Positions 7,991 through 14,435 of a stretch of 14,435 nt of DNA are shown here, one piece after another; within the stretch, counting starts at the first letter, position 1, and each line of letters begins with the position of its first letter. Source of the DNA: Euperipatoides rowelli (taxonomy: Eukaryota; Onychophora; Udeonychophora; Euonychophora; Peripatopsidae); assembly GCA_003024985.2 (NCBI GenBank), contig PXIH01S0005728.1, one strand, 5' to 3'. The notes below the pieces were generated by a model, which saw nothing but the letters and a program-made list of their open reading frames with translations, did no database searches and was not told where the DNA came from. The position numbers and the translations under genes were made by a program.

Positions 7991-8508
7991 ATTTTTCATT
8001 TAATATTAGTAGGTGTATAAGTAAGTAGTTATTTATTAAATTATATTTATTAATATCTGTAACTGGTGCTAAGCAGTAAGTATAGTCTACTTGTTGACAC
8101 TTGCAACATGGATAAATAAATATACAAACAATACATGAGAAAGTAATAGATGCTAAAAAATAAAATATTTTCATTTTTTACTAAAAAAAGTTTATTTTTG
8201 TGTTCTAAATTATATTTGTATTAGTTTATCAAACATTTTAAAATATTTAAAATGTCACCCTATCACATGACATGTCCTGCTGTGATGATTAACTTCTTAC
8301 CGTCTAGTATTGCCACTGTTAAAGCTATGCATACAAATTTGTGATTTTGTACTTTTTCAAAGTACCGGTATTTAAAATTGTATATTAGAAACTTCTTCAT
8401 ACTTTGGGAAATTTTATTGTTGAGTGGCAACACAATTTTGCAAATGCTGTGTTTTTTTCCTAATATTGTTTTTTCCTCATATGAAAATAAATTAAGTGCT
8501 AATATCAA
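7977..8508 (-). other. Possible two-exon reading frame (speculative)
   Basis: Two minus-strand open frames lie here: 8508-8263 and 8174-7977. The first contains a consensus donor (G then GTAAGAA, intron from 8300). The second has a T-rich acceptor ending TTTTTTAG (AG at 8154-8153). Joining them removes 148 bases and keeps the reading frame, codon split in phase 1. The product would carry hydrophobic segments (around VCIALTVAIL and SITFSCIVCIFIY) followed by a Cys-rich patch (CCKC). It matches nothing I know, its codons are very AT-rich, and its right end lies at the edge of dispersed repeat C. Chance frames are a likely explanation. Confidence 0.12.
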
Positions 8509-8519
8509 TGAAGATAATT

Positions 8520-9060
8520 ATAATGCATCAAACCATTAGCAGAATGAACTGTACGGAAACCATGGAAATGACCATGATTTAGTTTTCCATGAGCCTCTGC
8601 CAACACAGGAGAATTATGTTCCCGCTGTTCTTTCAATATGAAGCTGTTATTTTAAGGATGGTGTTTCAGATAATTTGTCACAGGAAGAATAATTTTAATC
8701 AAACTTTACAAGAGCAGAGTGACAATCAGTTAGTAAATCTTTTTTTTCCCTCCAATCATTCTTGTAGAACATTTCCCTTCTTCACAAAATGAGCTTTACT
8801 GTCATTGTGGACAGCAAATGTCATTCTTCTTTATCCTCACTCTAAGATACATTTTTTCTCTCATTGAGGCTTTTGAAAGCATGCTAAGAAGAGAAAGAAA
8901 GCAGCAACAGCTCAATAAGTTTTCATGTGTTTCAATTACAAACTTTTTTTGATTACCAGCTCTTATGGGATTTAAACCAAGTGTGCTTGTGGGAAACATT
9001 CCAGTAAGATTTATAGTCATGAAAATTTATACTTTTATCTTTTTAAAATTTGATTAGATT
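8520..9060. other. Balanced-composition stretch, no gene recognised
   Basis: This stretch is visibly less AT-rich than its flanks and shares no repeat with the rest of the window. Short open frames exist on both strands (for example plus 8589-8792 and minus 9020-8802), but none resembles a known protein. A T-rich tract ending GATTACCAG (about 8944-8959) followed 44 bases later by GTAAGA (9004) would allow a micro-exon, but nothing supports it. It could be a conserved noncoding element, an unrecognised exon region, or old element sequence. Confidence 0.3.
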
Positions 9061-9173
9061 GACCCTTAAGTAACTGTTTCTATCCAATGACTTTAGGGTT
9101 TTTATATCATGCTTGGCACTGTTCATCAAAATCACATCTAGTCATTAGGAATGTAAATCATAATTCATCTGTA

Positions 9174-10270
9174 GCCTTTGATCCAGATGCATATCTGCAG
9201 ATTTCAGGTATTCTTCATTCCATTCACTTGGATCTATGCATAATGGCATTTCATCTACATGGCTAAAAATAACAAAAAGCTATATATCACAACATACACA
9301 AGAGGGTATCAATCTACAGTACATATGGTAAAATTACATCCAGAGTGATACAGGGCTTCATCCTGGGACCATTTTTTTTTTTTGTTATTCATTAATGATC
9401 TACCCTACCAAATAAACAACAATGTTCTGCTGTTTACAGATGATGCCAAGATTCCAAATACCATAGAAAACAAGACAGTGGAAAACAACAGCAGTCTCTA
9501 AATGACTTTATAGATTGGTGCAGGTGGTGGGGTTTTAACCTAAATGTAAAGAAATGCAGCATAATGCCTTTAAAAATAATACACCTGCAATCTTAGGGAA
9601 AATGTAGTAAATAGAGTATGCAACATTACTGATCTTGGGGGTCATCTACGATACAAAACTAATATTTAATCATCACATAAACCATATCGTCAACAGCTCA
9701 TCAAAATGTCTAGGCTTTATAAAAAGTAACACACAACTATTCAAAAACTCTGCAGCCATTTGCAATTTATATAATCTACTAGTATGAACTAGATTGGAAT
9801 ACTGCTCAGTGATTTGGAACAACCGCACAACCTACAATATTAAAAACTTAGAACAATTACAATACAGATTCCTGAAGTGTCTATGTTTTAAGTTGGAGAC
9901 CAATTAGTACTTAACAAGCTATCTCGACCTTTGTTCATATCTTGGATTTAAAATATTAGGAAAAAGAAGAAAATATATAGACCTAAATTTCCTCCAAGGA
10001 GTACTACATTCTCAAATAGACTGCCCCAAACTTCAGATTTCAACATATTTATCACTACACCTACAATTCACAGTAGCAGGCTGTTCTACATAATAATAAT
10101 AAGAAACAATTATTTTAACTCTCATGGTATTTACAGAATCCTGGAATTCTGTAACAAAAACTATATTTCCCCATACTGTGACAAAAATTAATTTCTTGAT
10201 ATCTGTAGTATAATAATGAAATAATTCCTTTTCTATTAGTAAACATCTTTGTATATTGATCAAATAAAAA
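9174..10270 (+). pseudogene. LINE (non-LTR retrotransposon) reverse transcriptase fragment
   Basis: This is the RT and C-terminal part of a LINE pol, the enzyme that copies the element RNA at the target site. In order: a possible RT motif AFD (9174-9182); SRVIQGFILGP (9339-9371), equivalent to the SGVPQGSVLGP block; LLFINDLP (from 9382); the catalytic FTDDA (9433-9447); IDWCRWWGFNLNVKKC (about 9510-9560); then LGVIYDTKLIFNHHIN, LEYCSVIW, RFLKCL and YLGFKILGKRRK in one frame from about 9617 to 10096, with stops only at 9785 (TGA) and 9905 (TAG). Further C-terminal sequence continues in another frame (RNNYFNSHGIYRIL from 10102). The frame changes at least four times, the first at the T12 run 9372-9383. 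An AATAAA at 10263 may mark the 3' end. The endonuclease and ORF1 are absent, so the copy is 5' truncated and inactive. The style is jockey- or CR1-like; the clade is not certain. Confidence 0.9.
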
Positions 10271-10510
10271 GCCTATTTATTTTCAAATATTAATCTGTTT
10301 ACCCTCTGTAATAGGCTAAATGGACATAGTTTGGACAAATAAACATTAAATAATGTGGTACTGTAAGTGCGTTTTGAAGTGACTGGATCTAAGCAGTCAC
10401 ATGATATTTTCTTTCTTTCACACATCAATAGCATCTTTACATTTTACTTAAGATATCATAAAACCTTAAGCACATTCTGAGTGTCTAATTGGAGAATTTC
10501 TTGATTGCAC
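10271..10510. other. AT-rich spacer
   Basis: No gene or repeat was recognised between the LINE 3' end and the 81-bp minisatellite. Confidence 0.4.
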
Positions 10511-10735
10511 AGATAAAATGAGGAGAACCACAATATGTCCATCCATTAGTAGATTGACCATTATAGAAGCCACAGTAATTCTTTATTGCAAAGATAAAAC
10601 GAGAAGAACCCCAACATGTCAATCCATTAGTAGATTGACAATTATGGAAGCCACAACAATTCTTTATTGCAAAGATAAAATGAGAAGAACCACAATATGT
10701 CAATCCATTAGTTGATTGACCATTATGGAAGCCAA
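10511..10735 (+). repeat. 81-bp minisatellite, 2.8 units
   Basis: Units begin with AGATAAAA at 10511, 10592 and 10673, exactly 81 bases apart. The units are highly similar (GARAACCMCAAYATGTCMATC, then CCATTAGTAGATTGAC, ATTATGGAAGCCACA and TTCTTTATTGCAA). The third unit ends near 10735. Because 81 is 27 codons, frames on both strands stay open across it (plus 10518-10715, minus 10703-10485); I regard these as by-products of the period and not as genes. Confidence 0.95.
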
Positions 10736-11240
10736 AGCTTGAGTAATCTCAAAATTGAAATTTGTTAACTTCCACTTTTCAATGAATGTAAAGCGAAGCC
10801 AATGTCTTTCAATCATCAGAAATTATGATTCCCTCCCCCCTGTACTTTATTCCCCAGTGAAAGGATTTAATTGTCATGTGATTAAAAATATTGATTGAAT
10901 AAGCTACAAGTCATGTGTTTTTTTTTTTTCCATTTCTTCTTTTAGTAGTGCTCCACTTCGTAAACCCATAAATCTGAGATATTAGGAAGTCACTGAATTT
11001 GGTAAACATTATCGAATGGTTTCTGAAACTAAAAGGATTTGAAAGTAACACAAAAACAAAAAGTGACAGATTAGGCTAATCAATTGTGCAATTTATGAGT
11101 CCATAGGAAACTTCTCCCATTTTCAGGCTTGGAGGTTTTTTTTTTCAATGTGAAATCTTCTGACATACCATTGAGTTGTATGTCAACTGATCATGTGATT
11201 CAGGATCATGAAAATTATGATTTTCCTATATTGCTCAAAT
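10736..11240. other. AT-rich stretch, no gene seen
   Basis: Mixed AT-rich sequence with words such as CATGTGATT repeated (near 10874 and 11193). No open frame or clear element was identified. Confidence 0.4.
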
Positions 11241-11241
11241 C

Positions 11242-11790
11242 ATTAATGTGATTAGAGTCAGTCAAGTTTCATAAAGTGGATAAACGGTCATAAAAAAGTT
11301 AAAATTAGAATATTAGGATAAAGTGATTAGGAATTAACCACAATTTTTTCATATTTTATACTCCTCCCTCCCTCCTCACAACTTGTCACCCAACTTAATA
11401 CTCCTAATCCTATATGAATGAATTAAAGTGTTCGTTCTTGAGAATCACATGTATGTGAACAGGGGTATGGTGTTACTGTAAATACAGTATGTTTGTACTC
11501 ACGAGGATTAAATCCTGTATTCAATTTACTGCCAATCCATATGAAGATTTATTGACATTTTTAAGAAAATTATGTGACATTACACATCAACCTCCCCCAC
11601 TCCCACCTCCCCATCATCACATTTATCCTAACTCTCCCCCCCCCCCTTCTCACATGAAATAGTTTATGGATGATCCCTTATGGTCTTTTAAAATTAGAAT
11701 TAATAGGCCTAGTCTATTAATATGATTAAAGTCAGACATTGTCATAAGGTAGATTAAGGTCTTAAAGTGTTAAGTGGTTAAAACCAGATG
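11242..11790 (+). repeat. Pair of diverged direct repeats, about 474 bp apart
   Basis: The block from 11242 (ATTAATGTGATTAGAGTCAG, then TCATAAAGTGGAT and AAAAAGTTAA) is matched in order by the block from 11716 (ATTAATATGATTAAAGTCAG, then TCATAAGGTAGAT and AAAGTGTTAA). Each block is about 65 bases. Each is associated with a C-rich patch on one side (about 11361-11405 and 11591-11646, the latter ending in C11). It may be a dispersed repeat in two copies or a decayed large tandem duplication. No gene lies between. Confidence 0.5.
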
Positions 11791-12200
11791 TTGTTTACAC
11801 TGATAACATTTTGTTTTTAAATAAAAATAAATAAAAAAGCTTTCACAATCTTTTTAAATAATAATGATGATTATTATTTACCTTCTTGAATTGTTATCCA
11901 TAGTGATTTACTTCTTCAGACAATTTACAGTATAATGTAAACGTTGGTTTCTTTTTCTGTTGAAATGAAGCGAGTATCGAGATTAGAGTAGACATCTTGT
12001 CACTGAATGATGTCATGTTTGATGGAGACTAGAGTCTAGCTACACTATGTATGAAGGCTGTGAGGGATTATTTTTATGATTATCATTTTAGTCCATTATT
12101 TATTTCTAAATAATAAAAAAAACTGTCATGATTTTAAAAGTTAAAAAAGATTAGTAATAAACAAAAGACAAAATAATCATATTTCCCCTTCTCATCAGGT
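11791..12200. other. AT-rich stretch, nothing recognised
   Basis: No gene or repeat family was recognised. The section 11820-11880 is almost pure A/T. Confidence 0.4.
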
Positions 12201-12213
12201 GACAATGGTGCCT

Positions 12214-12232
12214 CCAAACAATTATTGTTTGG
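12214..12232. repeat. Short perfect palindrome
   Basis: CCAAACAAT and ATTGTTTGG flank a single central T, so the 19 bases are palindromic around one base. GGTGCC occurs on both sides (12208 and 12231) as a direct repeat. It may be the tip of a decayed element; nothing else is known of it. Confidence 0.5.
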
Positions 12233-12380
12233 TGCCAATTTTTTTTTTTTTTTATCAACAGCAATATGTCTTGGACAGGGCCTCCACATTTTTTGTTGGA
12301 CCCTGGAACTGGAAATCCAGCCAAGGGCCCTTTCATATTTTTGTTAAGCTTTTTTTTTTTAGAGAGCTTCGTGGAGATTT

Positions 12381-12660
12381 GATAAGCTCCTTTTTTGTTG
12401 TATGGACGTTTTGTTTACCTTTGATGGCTCTGTGGCCCCTTGTCCAGTCTGTAGGGACCCTTTGCATGTGAAAATTTGATAAGCTTATTTTTTTCATTGT
12501 ATAGACATTTTGTTTATCTTTGTTGGCCCTGTGACCCCTTGTCCAGGCTGTAGTGGCCCTTGTATGTGCAAATTTGATAAGCTTTTTTTTTTGGTTGTAT
12601 GGGCATTTTGTTGACCTTTATTGAGGCCCCTAATTCAGGCTTTTGGGAGCCTTTATCTAG
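12381..12660 (+). repeat. Tandem repeat, about 97-bp period, three units
   Basis: The word GATAAGCT recurs at 12381, 12478 and 12576 (spacings 97 and 98). Each unit continues with a T run, TTGTATRGRCATTTTGTT-like sequence, and a GGCYCTGTGRCCCCTTGTCC block; the third unit is diverged in its second half. The partial word TAAGCTTTTTTTTTTT at 12343 and CTTGGACAGGGCC near 12269 suggest a further decayed unit upstream. The short frames on both strands here (such as plus 12199-12471 and minus 12696-12514) look like translations of repeat DNA. Confidence 0.75.
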
Positions 12661-12739
12661 GCTTTTGGAATCCCCTCTTTCATCACTCTTAGGCACAACT
12701 CATAACTATGTAACTTCTTAAGGCGTTTGTTCATACATG

Positions 12740-12752
12740 CCCCCCCCCCCCC
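12740..12752. repeat. C13 homopolymer
   Basis: Thirteen consecutive C residues lie between the tandem repeat and the gypsy integrase remnant. The length may be uncertain for technical reasons. Confidence 0.8.
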
Positions 12753-12870
12753 TGGTCCTAAACAGTGGCCCTGAGCCCCAGGATTACTTTCCCAATCAAC
12801 TAGCTCCTTTGTGGGGGCACTGTTCTTGGTGCCAAACACTATTTAAACATATTGGGGAGTACTAGTTCTC

Positions 12871-13440
12871 CTAAGACGAAGGTCTAAGGTTAGTTGTTTG
12901 GTCAGGGCTATTGTACCTTTTAATGTCAGCTGGGGGTCTAATTAATTCTAGGCGGTTTCTCTGCTGTCGACCTAGGAATAGCTCCGCCGGGGTCTTCCGT
13001 GTTACTGTATGTGGAGTGGAACGGTAAGTAAATAGTATATTGCTTATTTTCAACCCAATGTTGGTGTAATCGTCCAGTTTTGTCAGAAGGTTTTTTAGAA
13101 TCTGGACATAGCATTCAGCCTGACCATTAGAGGCTGCTGGGTAGTAGGGGGAGGGGAGCTTAGGGTGTGATGGATGCCTTGATTCTTGCAGAAGGTGGCA
13201 AAGGCGAATTGAGTAGCATTGTCTGATACTAACTGCTTGTGATAACCATAACATGAAAAATAATCTAGTACTAGTGCAGTATGGATTGTTTGTAGAAGTC
13301 AACAATGACTAGGAATGCATTTCCTGCTACAGTTACAGCAAAGTCTACATGTATTCTCTAGAGTTTAATGTGCAGATGCAGCATGTGTGGGCAGTTTGTT
13401 CAATTTCTTTATCTATAGATGGCCACCAAAATAGTACTTC
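12871..13440 (-). pseudogene. Ty3/gypsy-type retrotransposon integrase, broken
   Basis: This is the integrase end of an LTR-retrotransposon polyprotein, which joins element DNA to the host chromosome. Read from 13440 down: WWPSID (from 13428) and a CCIC pair belong to the zinc-binding domain; HVDFA (13351-13337) carries the first catalytic Asp; VSDNATQF (13229-13206) the second Asp; NGQAE (13128-13114) the catalytic Glu; then STPHTVTRKTPAELFLGRQ, the usual region after the core. These four blocks lie in frames 0, 1, 2 and 0, so at least three frameshifts separate them. A TAG stands where a conserved Trp is usual, just before the first Asp block. The last block runs open to a stop at 12871. 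A GPLF tetrapeptide at 12771-12760 may be a remnant of the GPY/F module. All three catalytic residues survive but the gene cannot be functional. No LTR, RT or RNase H was found upstream in 13440-13800. Confidence 0.9.
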
Positions 13441-13800
13441 ATACCAGAGGAAAAATTTACCTTGTGCAATAAATAACAGCATTTTTTAATAAATTTTAAA
13501 AAAGTTTTTTTTTTCTCATTCATAAACATTTCAGGACATGGCCAAAGCCATTAATCCAGTTTTTAGAGTATTCAATGATCTGCCCTTCTATAGAAAACTA
13601 CAAGAAAATTAGTACATTTCCATATTAAAAATCAAAAAAAAATCTTAGAAATCAGCCAGGCTATGCAAAAAATACTGTTTGGGGATTTTTAATGGATGAC
13701 TATCTGACTGTATTGCCAAAGTCATTAAAAATCAAAATTATATATGGGAGGAATATTGATTTCTATTCTAAAATAAATTGTAACCAAATTTTGAGCAATT
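13441..13800. other. AT-rich stretch between two retroelement remnants
   Basis: Gypsy RNase H and RT would be expected here on the minus strand if the element were longer, but nothing is recognisable. Either the gypsy copy is truncated or the sequence has been replaced by other AT-rich DNA. Confidence 0.4.
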
Positions 13801-13808
13801 AATAAACT

Positions 13809-14216
13809 TATTTTTTTATTCTTTATTCACTAAGTTTGCGGGATCTTCACCGGTGGGGTGCTGTTCCAGATCCCATGTTTGTACAAAACAAAAAGAAAGG
13901 AATACAATTTTAATTACAAATAATAAATAAAAACATTAGGCATACTTACAACAGAGTACAAATAAGTTTTGGAAAATTATTGAGCAAATTAAACTAATTG
14001 ACAATATTTGAAAAATGTTTGTTAATAAATGTTTTAAAAAAAGATAGGGCATTAGCCTTTTTTATAGTTGTTGGGAGACTATTCCATAGGGATATTGCCT
14101 GACACGAAAAGGATCCCTTTAATAATTCTAGTCTGCAATTCCTAACAAAAAGGCCACCAGAGTAAGCCTGTCTGTTTGATAAGAATGCACATCCACTGTG
14201 TCTATAAAGCCACGTT
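13809..14216 (-). pseudogene. LINE 3' end: pol C-terminus and 3' UTR
   Basis: The minus strand from 14216 is open for about 73 codons to a TAG at 13994. It contains the motif typical of the C-terminus of CR1/L2/Rex-like LINE pol proteins: RHSGCAF, SGGLFVRNCRLE, then KGSFSCQAISLWNSLP (the SF..RA..LWNSLP block), KKANALSFFKTFINKHF. After the TAG the frame continues about 17 codons to TAA, so the TAG may be a mutation. Below lies a 3' UTR with a GGGATCT/AGATCCC hairpin (13874-13840) and a terminal GAATAAA duplication (13828-13815). The rest of pol is missing; the copy stops near 14216 where a palindrome-rich segment starts. It is unlike the LINE at 9174-10270. Confidence 0.85.
13815..13874 (-). 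other. LINE 3' UTR hairpin and (GAATAAA)2 tail
   Basis: On the minus strand GGGATCT (13874-13868) pairs with AGATCCC (13846-13840), with a GC-rich loop containing CACCGGTG. Eleven bases after the stem come two GAATAAA units (13828-13815), then an A-rich run. LINEs of the CR1/L2 type usually end with a 3' stem-loop recognised by their RT followed by a short tandem tail; this fits. Two AATAAA signals lie within the tail. Confidence 0.55.
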
Positions 14217-14435
14217 TACACTGGCGACTTTTCCGGAACGTGTTCCGGAATGTGATGCGTGTATTGACCAGTGTAAACAAACAAACAAATTCTGTTCCGG
14301 AACAGAATACCGAATCCTATACTGGAACAGATTCTAGGTTTCTGTTACGATAGATGCCTCAGGCTATCAGTAAAAACGTGTACAAGATCCTATACCGCAA
14401 TAGGATTCGCTAAAATTATGTCACATACTCTCTGG
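14211..14435. mobile_element. Palindrome-rich segment, possible DNA-transposon or MITE terminus
   Basis: GTTTACACTGG (14214-14224) is repeated inverted as CCAGTGTAAAC (14268-14278). TTCCGGAA occurs three times (14231, 14243 and 14295). A perfect 20-bp palindrome, ATTCTGTTCC plus its reverse complement, lies at 14289-14308. CGAATCCTAT (14311-14320) is inverted at 14400-14409, and ATCCTAT/ATAGGAT make a hairpin at 14387-14406. Inverted subterminal motifs of this density are common in MITEs and DNA-transposon ends, but the window stops here, so no second terminus or target duplication can be seen. Confidence 0.5.

Noticed and set aside
8263-8330. Serine-protease His motif suggested by the end of the minus frame (LIITAGHVM)
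   Set aside because: The resemblance to LITAAHC is only a few residues, the frame stops immediately after it, and no other protease motif is nearby.
8589-9020. Frames plus 8589-8792 and minus 9020-8802 as genes
   Set aside because: No recognisable domain, no splice or promoter support, and lengths expected by chance in a less AT-rich stretch.
10485-10715. Overlapping frames on both strands as a repeat-containing protein gene
   Set aside because: They exist because the minisatellite period is 81 bases. No start context, similarity or asymmetry favours either strand.
12151-12839. Several short frames on both strands (12199-12471 plus; 12336-12151, 12696-12514 and 12839-12657 minus)
   Set aside because: They cross the 97-bp tandem repeat, T runs and the C13 run, and their translations are low complexity with no family resemblance.
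1340-13020. Recurring TACTGTAT/ATACAGTA words as regulatory sites
   Set aside because: They are scattered over about a dozen places with no fixed spacing or gene context and may simply reflect base composition and old repeats.
1-14435. tRNA, rRNA or tRNA-derived SINE
   Set aside because: No box A/box B pair or cloverleaf was found on reading both strands by eye. A tRNAscan run would be decisive.

Overview
The window looks like gene-poor intergenic or intronic DNA from a metazoan, probably an invertebrate. It is AT-rich, full of long A/T and C/G homopolymers and diverged short tandem repeats, and carries decayed retroelements of two classes. I see no bacterial-style gene, no operon, no tRNA or rRNA, and no intact protein-coding gene. 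The species cannot be named from the sequence. CG dinucleotides look scarce by eye (not counted), and one repeat array shows variants expected from CpG decay, so germline cytosine methylation is plausible.

Left part (1-4200): AT-rich DNA with a possible foldback at about 97-301, a weak candidate exon after a good splice acceptor at 555, an inverted repeat at 835-921, a degenerate 163-bp tandem repeat (about 1300-1790), one minus-strand copy (A) of a local dispersed repeat (about 2700-3000), a 130-bp tandem repeat with AGGTCA words (3836-4110), and a strong G-quadruplex motif (4170-4193).

Middle part (4200-9060): a second copy of the dispersed repeat (B, 4660-4870), a foldback (5046-5298), a fragment (D, 5735-5815), a nested foldback (about 6597-6885), and a third copy (C, 7110-7990). 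In copy C a 31-bp monomer that is single in A and B has become an array of 19 units. This repeat family, its internal array and the mutation pattern in the array are the most distinctive features of the window. Two weak minus-strand reading frames (8508-7977) could be joined by consensus splice sites. The stretch 8520-9060 has more balanced composition and no assignable repeat.

Right part (9060-14435): a plus-strand LINE fragment with a recognisable reverse transcriptase (about 9174-10270), an 81-bp minisatellite (10511-10735), AT-rich filler, a 97-bp tandem repeat (12381-12660), a minus-strand Ty3/gypsy integrase broken into several frames (13440-12871), a minus-strand LINE 3' end of a different family (14216-13809), and a palindrome-rich segment at the right edge (14211-14435) that resembles a DNA-transposon terminus and is cut by the window end.

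Nothing here works as a pathway. The history suggested is repeated insertion of retroelements and small non-autonomous repeats, followed by local tandem expansion and mutational decay.
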